Assembly (NCBI RefSeq): GCF_910579365.1
Contig: NZ_CAJTUX010000106.1
Location: 1 to 6,264, forward strand
Origin: an uncultured Oscillibacter sp.
GTDB taxonomy: Bacteria; Bacillota; Clostridia; Oscillospirales; Oscillospiraceae
Length of the DNA stretch: 6,264 nucleotides
Direction: 5' to 3'
Shown: piece by piece, positions 1 to 5,525 of the stretch
Layout of the letters: each line of letters begins with the position of its first letter
Numbering within the stretch: the stretch's first letter is position 1
The notes under the pieces: generated by a model
The model's input: only the letters and a program-made list of their open reading frames with translations
What the model was told of the DNA's origin: nothing
The model's database searches: none
Position numbers and translations under genes: made by a program

Positions 1-1052
1 GCCAGCTTCTCGGCGGTGCCGGGGGCGGCGATGGCCTCGTTCAGGTCCGTCATGACCACGGCGCCCATATCCATGCCGTGGCACCAGTCCTGGTCAAAGC
101 TCGCGCCGTTGGCCACGGACCCGATGGCGTACTCGAAGTAGGGGGCCCAGTTGATCCGGGTGCCGATGAGGGACGCCCCGGGAGCGACGGAGATCATATC
201 GTTGTTATAGCCGGTGTGGAACACGCCCTTGGCCTCTGCCGTGGTGGCGGGGGTGGTGTTGTCGGAGTGCTGGGAGATCATGACGCAGCCCATGTCGGCC
301 AGGGCGGAAGCGGCGTTGGCCTCCTCCGTGGCGTCGGACCAGGAGCCCACGAACTGGACTTTCATGGTGACGCTGGGGCAGACAGACCTCGCACCCAGGA
401 AATAAGCGGTGAAGCCGGAGATGACCTCCGCGAAGGAGAACGCGCCCACATAGCCGATGACAGCCTGATCGGCGGTGATGGTCCCCTCGTCAATCATCTG
501 CTGGAGCTTCATGCCGGCCACCACTCCGGCCAGATAACGGCCCTCATAGATGTTGGCAAAGGCGTTGTGGGTGTTGTCCAGATTGTCGCCCCAGGAGGCC
601 TGGTTGGTGCAGGCGATGAACTCAATCTCAGGATAATCGGGGGCCACCTTCAGCATGAAGGGCTCGAAGCCGAAGGAGTTGTTGATGATGAGGTCGCAGC
701 CCTCCTCCGCCAGCTCGATGTTGGCGTCCTCACAGCCGGAATCCTCGCCGATGTTCCACTTGACCACCCACTCCACGTTGATGCCGCTGGCGGCCAGGGC
801 CTCGGTGGCGGCCTCCTTGCCCCGGATAAAGTTGTAGGTGTAGCCCTGGTCATTCTCGTCGCCGATGCAGATCAGGCCCACTTTGACAGTTTTGCTCTCG
901 CCGCCGTCTCCGCTGTCGCCGCTGTCGCCGGCGGGCTGGCTGTCGCCGTTCTGGCTTGCGGGAGGTTCGCTGTCCCCGCCTCCGCCACCTCCGCAGGCAG
1001 CCAGGCTCAAGATCATAATCATAGACAGCAGTAACGCAAGAAACTTCTTCAT
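1..1052 (-). CDS. BMP/PnrA-family ABC transporter substrate-binding lipoprotein (C-terminus cut by window edge)
   Basis: Reading from ATG at 1052, 350 codons stay open to the window edge. AGGAGG (1062-1067) lies 9 nt upstream, which fixes the start. Residues 1-19 form a lipoprotein signal peptide (MKK, a hydrophobic core, then the lipobox LAAC with Cys20). Residues 21-52 are a Gly/Asp/Ser linker. The periplasmic-binding-like fold begins near VKVGLICIGDENDQGYTYN (56-74). Further family-like stretches are GCDLIINNSFGF (118-129), HNAFANIYEGRYLAGVVAG (162-180), VIGYVGAFSFAEVISGF (198-214) and the NTTPATTAEAKGVFHTGYN region (265-283). Known members (PnrA/TmpC, BmpA) are membrane-anchored receptors of ABC importers, and several bind purine nucleosides. 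By analogy some 30-60 residues are missing at the window edge, and permease and ATPase genes would be expected beyond it. Divergent purA-purB makes a purine ligand plausible, but the ligand is inference. The family call is firm. Confidence 0.9.
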   Translation of the reverse strand, partial: MKKFLALLLSMIMILSLAACGGGGGGDSEPPASQNGDSQPAGDSGDSGDGGESKTVKVGLICIGDENDQGYTYNFIRGKEAATEALAASGINVEWVVKWNIGEDSGCEDANIELAEEGCDLIINNSFGFEPFMLKVAPDYPEIEFIACTNQASWGDNLDNTHNAFANIYEGRYLAGVVAGMKLQQMIDEGTITADQAVIGYVGAFSFAEVISGFTAYFLGARSVCPSVTMKVQFVGSWSDATEEANAASALADMGCVMISQHSDNTTPATTAEAKGVFHTGYNNDMISVAPGASLIGTRINWAPYFEYAIGSVANGASFDQDWCHGMDMGAVVMTDLNEAIAAPGTAEKL

Positions 1053-1121
1053 ACTGGTTTTCCTCCTTCGTTAAAATAAATATGTATGGAAAGGAACGGG
1101 GGAAGATTCCCCGATATATTG

Positions 1122-1150
1122 ATTATACAGGAAACCGTCGAAAAGTTCAA
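1122..1150 (-). promoter_or_regulatory. Sigma-A-type promoter of the BMP lipoprotein gene
   Basis: On the minus strand, TTGAAC (1150-1145) is separated by exactly 17 bp from a perfect TATAAT (1127-1122). Transcription would start near 1115 and give a leader of about 60 nt. That leader includes a small hairpin (1097-1113, CGGGG pairing with CCCCG) ahead of the AGGAGG ribosome binding site. No binding site for a known purine regulator is evident here. Confidence 0.8.
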
Positions 1151-1340
1151 TGCGCTTTTTCATGTTTTTGGAAAAATGCGGGAAACTACCCAAAGCCGCT
1201 CGCCACCGCATGTTTCTCCTCTTTTTCATTCCTTCCGGGCGGAGGTCATTTTTGTACGCTCCCCACAGCTCCGGCGGCCCAAGGCGTCCAAAGGTCCGCC
1301 CATTTCCTTTTCCAGGGGAAAAATTTCAGAAACTTTCGCT
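1151..1340. other. Intergenic stretch between divergent promoters, no gene recognised
   Basis: About 190 bp lie between the BMP promoter and the purA promoter region. Short open frames on the plus strand have no convincing ribosome binding site, look like no known family and are low-complexity in composition. The only structure I see is weak: a 7-bp inverted repeat GGGCGGA/TCCGCCC (1237-1243 and 1295-1301), and a small imperfect hairpin at 1283-1300. No RNA gene was recognised. Confidence 0.6.
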
Positions 1341-1388
1341 TTTCCCTTTACTTATGGCGAAATTGCCGCTATAATAGGTAAAGGGAAA
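1341..1388. promoter_or_regulatory. Inverted repeat bracketing the purA promoter, candidate operator
   Basis: The arm TTTCCCTTTACTTAT (1341-1355) is mirrored by ATAGGTAAAGGGAAA (1374-1388). They match at 14 of 15 positions, and the outer 11 bp are perfect; the gap is 18 bp. The left arm overlaps the -35 box, while the right arm runs from the end of the -10 box past the likely start site. Arm centres are 33 bp apart, about three helical turns. Bacillus PurR is known to bind paired inverted PurBoxes separated by 16-17 bp near purine promoters. The geometry here is similar, but the CCGAAC core of the PurBox is absent, so the binding protein is unknown. Confidence 0.6.
1347..1375 (+). promoter_or_regulatory. 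Predicted promoter of purA-purB
   Basis: TTTACT (1347-1352) matches the -35 consensus at four of six positions. It lies 17 bp before a perfect TATAAT (1370-1375). The predicted start is near 1382, leaving a leader of about 173 nt before purA. The promoter sits inside the 1341-1388 inverted repeat, so a protein bound there would be well placed to block RNA polymerase. Confidence 0.75.
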
Positions 1389-1554
1389 CTCTGGGCCCCG
1401 CAGACTGCGGAGCCCTTCTTTCGTTGGCCGGAGGCGTCCATCCGCCGCCGCCAATCCCCCAGGGGCCGGACAAGCCCCCATCACCGGCGCGCCGCTCGCC
1501 GCAAACAGCGGACCGCCGTTCAGCTTCTGGACGGCGTCGCGGGGAGGTTTCATT
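1382..1554 (+). promoter_or_regulatory. Folded GC-rich 5' leader of purA, possible cis-regulatory RNA
   Basis: By eye the leader divides into consecutive stem-loops: 1393-1415; 1424-1454 (UUGGC/GCCAA outer stem and GGCG/CGCC inner stem, with one bulge and one mismatch); 1462-1478 (GGGGC/GCCCC); 1492-1511 (CCGCT/AGCGG); and 1514-1536 (ten pairs with one G-U, loop CTT). The last ends 4 nt before the ribosome binding site GGGGAGG (1541-1547), which itself lies 7 nt before the purA ATG. I see neither the conserved cores of guanine/adenine riboswitches nor the CCGCCUGGGC-like element of the ZTP riboswitch. High GC makes chance hairpins likely, so regulation by this RNA is inference. Confidence 0.4.
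1393..1423 (+). terminator. Attenuator-like hairpin in the purA leader
   Basis: GGGCCCCGCA (1393-1402) pairs with TGCGGAGCCC (1406-1415) with a single C-A mismatch and a 3-nt loop. TTCTTTCGTT follows, which is a broken U-tract. The hairpin begins about 11 nt after the predicted transcription start. It could cause partial early termination or protect the 5' end of the mRNA; the poor U-tract makes efficient termination doubtful. Confidence 0.35.
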
Positions 1555-2829
1555 ATGTCAAACTGCGCCATTGTGGGCATCAACTGGGGCGACGAGGGCA
1601 AGGGCCGTATGGTAGACCTGATCACCCAGGATTACGACGTGGTCGTCCGCTATCAGGGCGGCGGCAACGCCGGACACACGGTGGTCAACGAGAAGGGCAA
1701 ATTTGCCCTCCACCTGCTGCCCTCCGGCATTTTCCGGGACGGCGTCGTCAACATCCTGGGCAACGGCGTGGCCCTGGACTGTGAGAGCCTGTGGAAGGAA
1801 ATGCAGGAGGTCATCGCCCAGGGCGTTTCCATCACGCCGGACAACCTGAAAATCAGCGACCGGGCCTCTCTGCTGCTGCCCTGGCACCGGGATCTGGACG
1901 GCCTGGAGGAGGCCCGCCTGAAGGATAAAAAATACGGCTCCACCAAACAGGGCATCGCCCCCTTCTACTCCGATAAGTTCCAGAAAAAAACCGTTATGGC
2001 CGGGGAACTCCTCTACCCCAAGCAGCTCCGCTCCCATTTAGAGGACCTGCTGGAGTGGAAAAACCTGACCCTCACCAAGGTTTACGGGGCCAAGCCCTAT
2101 ACCATAGAGCAGCTGATGGACTACGTGGCGGACTACGGCGAGAAAATCCGTCCCTTCATCCGGGACACCGGCGCGTTCTTGCGCCAGGCCCAGTCGGAGA
2201 ACAAGCGCATCCTCTTTGAGGCTCAGCTGGGGGCCCTGCGGGACCTGGATTACGGCATCTATCCCTACACCACCTCCTCCAACGCCGTCGCGGCTTACGC
2301 CCCCGTGGGCTCCGGCCTGCCCTCCGTCCGGATTGACGAGGTCATTGGCGTGGTGAAGGCTTATTCCTCCTGCGTGGGCGAGGGCCCCTTCACCTGCGAG
2401 TGGTTCGGCAAGGAGGCGGACAAGCTCCGGGAGGCCGGAAACGAGTACGGCGCCAAAACCGGACGGCCCCGCCGGGTGGGTCCCATCGATATTGTGGCCA
2501 CCCGCTACGGCGTCCAGTGCCAGGCGGCCACCAACATCGCCCTGACAAAGATGGACGTGCTGAGCTACATGGACAAGATTCCCGTCTGCGCCCGCTATGA
2601 GCTGGGCAGCCAGCAGACGGACCGTTTCCCCTTCCCCGCCCTGCTGCCCGAGGCCAAGCCGGTGGTGGAATACCTGGACGGCTGGGGCTGCGACATCTCC
2701 GGCGTGCGGACCTGGGAGGACCTGCCGGAGGCCGCCCGGAAGTATGTGGAGTATATCGAGCGGGAGATCGGCTGCCGGATCGGCTATGTGTCCGTTGGTC
2801 CGGAGCGGGACGCCATCATCATCCGCTGA
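1555..2829 (+). CDS. purA: Adenylosuccinate synthetase, divergent subfamily
   Basis: This cytosolic enzyme condenses IMP with aspartate using GTP to form adenylosuccinate, the first committed step to AMP. It has 424 aa, a normal family length. The start follows GGGGAGG by 7 nt. Visible landmarks are the P-loop-like WGDEGKG (11-17) with catalytic Asp13, GGGNAGHTV (36-44) with catalytic His41, TKMDVL (331-336) for guanine recognition, and the C-terminal SVGPERDAIIIR. Several normally rigid motifs differ. GTTGRGIGP-like becomes GSTKQGIAP (128-136), FEGAQGTLLD-like becomes FEAQLGALRD (221-230), and GATTGRRRR-like becomes GAKTGRPRR (299-307). The changes do not disturb the reading frame or length, so this looks like a separate functional clade rather than a damaged gene. 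It is the first gene of an operon with purB, 10 nt downstream. Confidence 0.95.
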   Translation: MSNCAIVGINWGDEGKGRMVDLITQDYDVVVRYQGGGNAGHTVVNEKGKFALHLLPSGIFRDGVVNILGNGVALDCESLWKEMQEVIAQGVSITPDNLKISDRASLLLPWHRDLDGLEEARLKDKKYGSTKQGIAPFYSDKFQKKTVMAGELLYPKQLRSHLEDLLEWKNLTLTKVYGAKPYTIEQLMDYVADYGEKIRPFIRDTGAFLRQAQSENKRILFEAQLGALRDLDYGIYPYTTSSNAVAAYAPVGSGLPSVRIDEVIGVVKAYSSCVGEGPFTCEWFGKEADKLREAGNEYGAKTGRPRRVGPIDIVATRYGVQCQAATNIALTKMDVLSYMDKIPVCARYELGSQQTDRFPFPALLPEAKPVVEYLDGWGCDISGVRTWEDLPEAARKYVEYIEREIGCRIGYVSVGPERDAIIIR

Positions 2830-2839
2830 GGGAGGAAAC

Positions 2840-4261
2840 ATGAGGAAAGACCGTTACGAATCTCCCCTCTCCTCCCGCTACGCGTCGGAGTTCATGCTGA
2901 ACCTCTTCTCCGCCGAGACCCGTATTCAGACCTGGAGGCGGCTCTGGGTGGCCCTGGCCCGGGCGGAGCATGAGCTGGGTCTCCCCGTTACGGCGGAACA
3001 GGTGGCCGAGCTGGAGGCTCACCGCACCGACATCGACTTCGACCTCGCCGCCCAGCGGGAAAAGGAAGTCCGCCACGACGTCATGGCCCATGTCTACGCC
3101 TACGGCAAGGCCGCGCCTTCCGCCGCCGGCATCATCCACCTGGGGGCCACCAGCTGCTATGTCACCGACAACGCCGACCTCATTCTTTACCGGGAGGGCC
3201 TGCGGTATCTCCGGAAGGGGCTTCTGGCCCTTCTGGGAAACCTGGCGAAATTCGCCCGGCAGTACGCGGACACCCCCACCCTGGGCTATACCCATTATCA
3301 GCCCGCCCAGCTGGTCACGGTGGGCAAGCGTGCCACCCTCTGGATGCAGGACTTCCTGGCAGACCTGGAGGAGCTGGACTTCGTCCTGGAGAACCTGCAA
3401 TTCCTGGGCTGCCGGGGCACCACCGGCACCGAGGCCAGCTTTCTGGACCTCTTTGAGGGGGACGGGGCCAAGATCGACGAGATGAACCGGCGCATCGCCG
3501 CCGAATTCGGCTTTGCGAAAACCTTTGCCGTCTGCGGCCAGACCTATCCCCGGAAGGTGGACAGCCGGATTCTGAACTGCCTCAGCGCCATCGCCCAAAG
3601 CGCCTGCCGCATGGCCAACGACATCCGCCTGCTTCAGCACGACCGGCAGGTGGAGGAACCCTTTGAGAAGAACCAGATCGGCTCCTCCGCCATGGCCTAC
3701 AAGCGCAACCCCATGCGCTGCGAGCGCATCTGCTCTCTCTCCCGCTATCTGATGGCGGACGCCATGAACGCCCCCATGACCGCCTCCGTCCAGTGGCTGG
3801 AACGGACTCTGGACGACTCCGCCAACCGGCGCATATCCATGCCGGAGGGCTTCCTCTGCGCCGACGCGATTCTGCGCCTCGCCCGAAATGTCACCGACGG
3901 GCTCCACGTCAACGAGAAGATCGTGGACCGGACCTGCCGGGAGTACCTTCCCTTCATCGCCACGGAAAACCTGATGATGGAGGGGGTCAAACGGGGCGGA
4001 GACCGGCAGGAGCTTCACGAGATCATCCGCACCTGCTCCATGGCGGCCACGGCCCGGATGAAAGAGGGCGAATCCTGCGACCTGCTCCGCCGCCTGGCGG
4101 CGGAACCCGCCTTTGCCATGTCCGAGACGGAGATGAAGGCGGTGCTGGACCCGAAGCTGTACACCGGCCGCTGCGCCGCCCAGGTGGAGGCGTTTCTGGA
4201 GGGAATCGTCCCTCTGCTGGAGGCGGTCGAACCCGGCGAGACGCCGGAAATCAATGTTTGA
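2840..4261 (+). CDS. purB: Adenylosuccinate lyase, animal-like type
   Basis: This enzyme removes fumarate from adenylosuccinate to give AMP and from SAICAR to give AICAR. The start is ATG at 2840, after GGAGG (2831-2835) and 10 nt beyond the purA stop; the open frame reaching back into purA is fortuitous. It has 473 aa, longer than the roughly 430 aa Bacillus type. It contains SPLSSRYAS (8-16), RHDVMAH with His79 (78-84), GATSCYVTDNADL (102-114), TLGYTHYQPAQLVTVGKR with the likely general acid His152 (147-164), and the fumarate-lyase signature GSSAMAYKRNP (281-291) with the catalytic serine at 282/283. QWLERTLDDSANRRI and LPFIATEN follow further on. From memory, these stretches follow human ADSL more closely than Bacillus PurB. 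The protein is expected to be cytosolic and tetrameric. It is the last gene before a strong terminator. Confidence 0.95.
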   Translation: MRKDRYESPLSSRYASEFMLNLFSAETRIQTWRRLWVALARAEHELGLPVTAEQVAELEAHRTDIDFDLAAQREKEVRHDVMAHVYAYGKAAPSAAGIIHLGATSCYVTDNADLILYREGLRYLRKGLLALLGNLAKFARQYADTPTLGYTHYQPAQLVTVGKRATLWMQDFLADLEELDFVLENLQFLGCRGTTGTEASFLDLFEGDGAKIDEMNRRIAAEFGFAKTFAVCGQTYPRKVDSRILNCLSAIAQSACRMANDIRLLQHDRQVEEPFEKNQIGSSAMAYKRNPMRCERICSLSRYLMADAMNAPMTASVQWLERTLDDSANRRISMPEGFLCADAILRLARNVTDGLHVNEKIVDRTCREYLPFIATENLMMEGVKRGGDRQELHEIIRTCSMAATARMKEGESCDLLRRLAAEPAFAMSETEMKAVLDPKLYTGRCAAQVEAFLEGIVPLLEAVEPGETPEINV

Positions 4262-4272
4262 TCCGCTTTACG

Positions 4273-4310
4273 AAAGGCAGACCCGGCCAGACGGTCGGGT
4301 CTGCCTTTTT
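4273..4310 (+). terminator. Intrinsic terminator of purA-purB
   Basis: A 16-bp stem with one G-U pair (4273-4288 with 4293-4308) and a 4-nt loop AGAC is followed by a T-run (4306-4310). It starts 11 nt after the purB stop. It lies between convergent genes: the GH18 remnant ends at 4312. On the minus strand the stem is followed only by TTTCGT, so termination should be mainly in the purB direction. Confidence 0.93.
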
Positions 4311-4311
4311 G

Positions 4312-4514
4312 TCATTCGATATCGTAGAGAGCGTCCAGTACCAGCCAGGTCTGGGAAACGGGGCGCATGAGGTTCCAGAATCCCCCCCCGGAAACCATAC
4401 TCCGCCACGAGGCGGAGCTTGGCGTCCATGCTCCGGGCGTCCTCGAACCAGACCACGTGGACGGCGCCGCCCGGACATTGGGGAGGCGCGCCGCCGCCAG
4501 GGGTGAGCCGCAGG
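4312..4514 (-). pseudogene. 3' remnant of a GH18 (LysM/spore-cortex type) glycosidase gene
   Basis: Read leftwards from about 4514, one frame gives GAVHVVWFEDARSMDAKLRL followed by VAEYGFRG. A second frame gives GFWNLMRPVSQTWLVLDALY and then DIE and a TGA stop at 4314-4312. Together these resemble the C-terminal end of GH18 glycosidases related to Bacillus YaaH/SleL, in which WFEDARS and a W-x-L-x-x-P-x-x-Q-x-W tail are typical; this is from memory. The frames join at a run of eight Gs (minus strand, 4389-4382), where one more G would restore the reading. The 5' side ends abruptly where composition turns AT-rich near 4515, with an in-frame TAA just beyond. The remainder of the gene is absent, so the fragment is not functional here. 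The G8 slip could also be a sequencing error. Confidence 0.6.
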
Positions 4515-4540
4515 TATTATAACTATATTGTTATAGGTAA
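4515..4540. repeat. AT-rich palindromic junction between GH18 remnant and IS remnant
   Basis: The GC-rich host sequence stops at about 4514 and an AT-rich block begins. It contains the inverted repeat TATAAC (4518-4523) / GTTATA (4530-4535) with a 6-nt loop. ATAGGTAA (4533-4540) at its end resembles ATAGCTAA (5281-5288) on the far side of the IS remnant at 7 of 8 positions, in direct orientation. It may be leftover mobile-element end sequence or an eroded target duplication. Confidence 0.4.
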
Positions 4541-5202
4541 CACTCAATCAAAAGGTGTTCTTTATACAGCCACCAATCTACCGACTATGGAGCTGAAACA
4601 TTGCTTTTGGGTGGAATCGTATAGCTGCCCCATGCTCAGAGATATAATCCCGGATCGTCTTTGCCCCATAAGCCCGGTCAGCCAATATGTTACTGCCACG
4701 GATTTCAATTCTCTCTAACAACTCAACAGCATGGACTGACTCGTGGTCGTTTCCGGCTGACAAAAGAAATTCCTTTGGGTTTCCCAGGCCGTCTACGATA
4801 GTGTGCAGTTTTGTGTTCCACTCTTCTTTGGTTCGGCCAACTGCTTTATCCGCTGTTTTTCCCCCTCCATTGGCACTTTTGTGAACCTTAATGCAGGTTA
4901 AATCCAGGTTTAGGTTTTTCATATCCGCATCGGAGGACAATGCACGAAATACCGCTTCCAGCGTTCCATCATCCGCCATTTGGCAAAACGGGCATACACA
5001 GACCGCCAGGGGGGCCATACGCCGCCGGAAGTTCTCTCCACTGGGCTCCGCTGTGCGCAATCCGAAGCATCCCATTGCGCATGTCCCGATCATCTTTTCG
5101 TGGGCGGCCTCGGTTTCCTGTTCTTTTCGGCAGCTGCAACGTTTTTACAGGTTCCTATTGTTCTTTTGTCAATTCATAGCCTTTCCTGCACTTTTTTTGC
5201 AT
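4540..5202 (-). pseudogene. Decayed IS5-family transposase
   Basis: The start is ATG at 5202 with AAGGAG 7 nt upstream. The pieced-together protein reads YELTKEQ*EPVKTLQLPKR, GRPRKDDRDMRNGMLRIAHS, GAQWRELPAAYGP, WRSVYARFAKW, DDGTLEAVF, KVHKSANGG, NTKLHTIVDGLGNPKEFLLS, AGNDHESVHAVELL, ILADRAYGAKTIRDYI, YTIPPKSNVSAP*SVDWWLYKE. This matches IS5-family transposases (DUF4096-type N-terminus plus DDE domain). The Asp of NLDLT and of LADRAY remain. Damage includes a TAG at 5155-5157 (where a Trp is expected), a shift in the six-base C run (5014-5009), a lost base near 4972-4976, another near 4619-4624, and a TAG at 4587-4585. Homology stops at IEC near 4541, so about 40 C-terminal residues and the left end of the element are gone. 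It cannot make an active transposase. Confidence 0.85.
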
Positions 5203-5280
5203 AGCTGAACTCCTTGTGCAATATTTATTTTTCAAACAGTATCTAACAAAAAACTCTTTTGATTTCGTTGAAAATGGTGA
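4541..5280 (-). mobile_element. Truncated IS5-family insertion sequence remnant
   Basis: This block contains the transposase pseudogene plus about 78 bp of upstream non-coding DNA (5203-5280), which would hold the promoter and one terminal repeat of the element. I could not identify a matching pair of terminal inverted repeats, as expected if the distal end has been deleted. GC content is visibly lower than in purA-purB. The exact right boundary is uncertain; the near-repeat ATAGCTAA at 5281 is the best clue. Confidence 0.55.
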
Positions 5281-5298
5281 ATAGCTAAAGCTTTTGGG

Positions 5299-5327
5299 AA
5301 CCACAGCACAGCTGGTGGTTTTCTTTT
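5299..5327 (+). terminator. Terminator-like hairpin, possibly an IS200/IS605-type element end
   Basis: AACCACAGC (5299-5307) pairs with GCT and GGTGGTT (5311-5320) around the loop ACA with one bulged G, and TTTTCTTTT follows. Read on the plus strand it is a fair intrinsic terminator, yet no plus-strand gene precedes it. Hairpins followed by TTTTCTTTTAC close to an AGCTAAAGCTTTT-like stretch (here 5283-5295) remind me of IS200-like ends in Firmicutes, but that is only an impression from memory. It may insulate the tnpB region from upstream transcription. Confidence 0.4.
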
Positions 5328-5336
5328 ACAAAAAGA

Positions 5337-5366
5337 CTGGACGGAGTTGTGTACAACCCCGTCCAG
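5337..5366. repeat. Palindromic hairpin 1 of an inverted pair upstream of tnpB
   Basis: CTGGACGG (5337-5344) pairs with CCGTCCAG (5359-5366) and GTTG (5346-5349) with CAAC (5354-5357) around the loop TGTA. One A-C mismatch (5345/5358) separates the two stems. Its central 20 bp (5342-5361) are the exact reverse complement of 5455-5474 in the second hairpin. No T-run follows, so it is not a standard terminator. Imperfect subterminal hairpins are the recognition sites of Y1 transposases in IS200/IS605 elements. Confidence 0.6.
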
Positions 5367-5450
5367 CCGCTTCAGGTTTTCTCAACCGCTTTCATTACTA
5401 CATATCGGCGGCATTTTGTCAAAAATAATAGCTTAATTAAAAAATTTTTC
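5367..5450. other. AT-rich spacer between the two hairpins, no gene
   Basis: These 84 bp hold no open frame with a ribosome binding site. TTGTCA (5416-5421) resembles a -35 box and several AT-rich hexamers follow, but none at 16-18 bp spacing is a convincing -10 box. A tnpB promoter here is therefore only possible. The end of the spacer is the A/T palindrome AAAAAATTTTT (5439-5449). Confidence 0.4.
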
Positions 5451-5478
5451 TGTCCGGGGTTGTACACAACTCCGGACA
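5451..5478. repeat. Palindromic hairpin 2, likely left-end structure of the tnpB element
   Basis: TGTCCGG (5451-5457) pairs with CCGGACA (5472-5478) and GTTG (5459-5462) with CAAC (5467-5470) around the loop TACA, with a G-T pair at 5458/5471. It lies 47 bp before the tnpB start, where the left-end hairpin of an IS605/IS1341-type element could be expected. Its core repeats hairpin 1 in inverted orientation, while the outer stems differ: TGTCCGG/CCGGACA here against CTGGACGG/CCGTCCAG there. Confidence 0.6.
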
Positions 5479-5525
5479 AATTCTTTCTCTCCAGCGGAGA
5501 TTTCAGGTGAAGAGGAGGGCTGGAT

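Noticed and set aside
901..960. Short tandem GGCGACAGC-type repeats as a possible repeat array
   Set aside because: They encode the Gly-Asp-Ser linker after the lipoprotein cysteine, which is common in such proteins. There is no spacer structure, so it is not CRISPR.
78..1034. 318-aa open frame on the plus strand opposite the BMP gene
   Set aside because: It is a GC-rich shadow: Gly/Ala/Val-rich, no family resemblance, no ribosome binding site, and antisense to a clearly recognisable lipoprotein.
1382..1554. ZTP, guanine or other known riboswitch, or 6S RNA, in the purA leader
   Set aside because: I could not find the conserved core sequences, nor the single long rod with central bubble expected for 6S RNA. 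Only generic GC-rich stem-loops are visible.
2597..2839. N-terminal extension of purB back into purA (81 extra codons)
   Set aside because: The extension is out-of-frame purA sequence. The ATG at 2840 has GGAGG at proper spacing and gives the normal N-terminus of the family.
2038..4018. Two long minus-strand open frames (267 and 399 aa) opposite purA and purB
   Set aside because: They are antisense shadows of high-GC coding sequence, low in complexity with no motifs, while purA and purB are certain on the plus strand.
4251..4547. 98-aa minus-strand open frame downstream of purB
   Set aside because: Most of it is the wrong frame of the GH18 remnant and it runs through the purB terminator. 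Only the WFEDARS and FWNLMRP frames carry family signal.
4546..5264. 9-bp inverted repeat AATCAAAAG / CTTTTGATT as terminal repeats of the IS5 remnant
   Set aside because: The left copy (4546-4554) lies in transposase coding sequence (the KEHLLIE region), well before the expected end of the gene, so it is probably coincidence.
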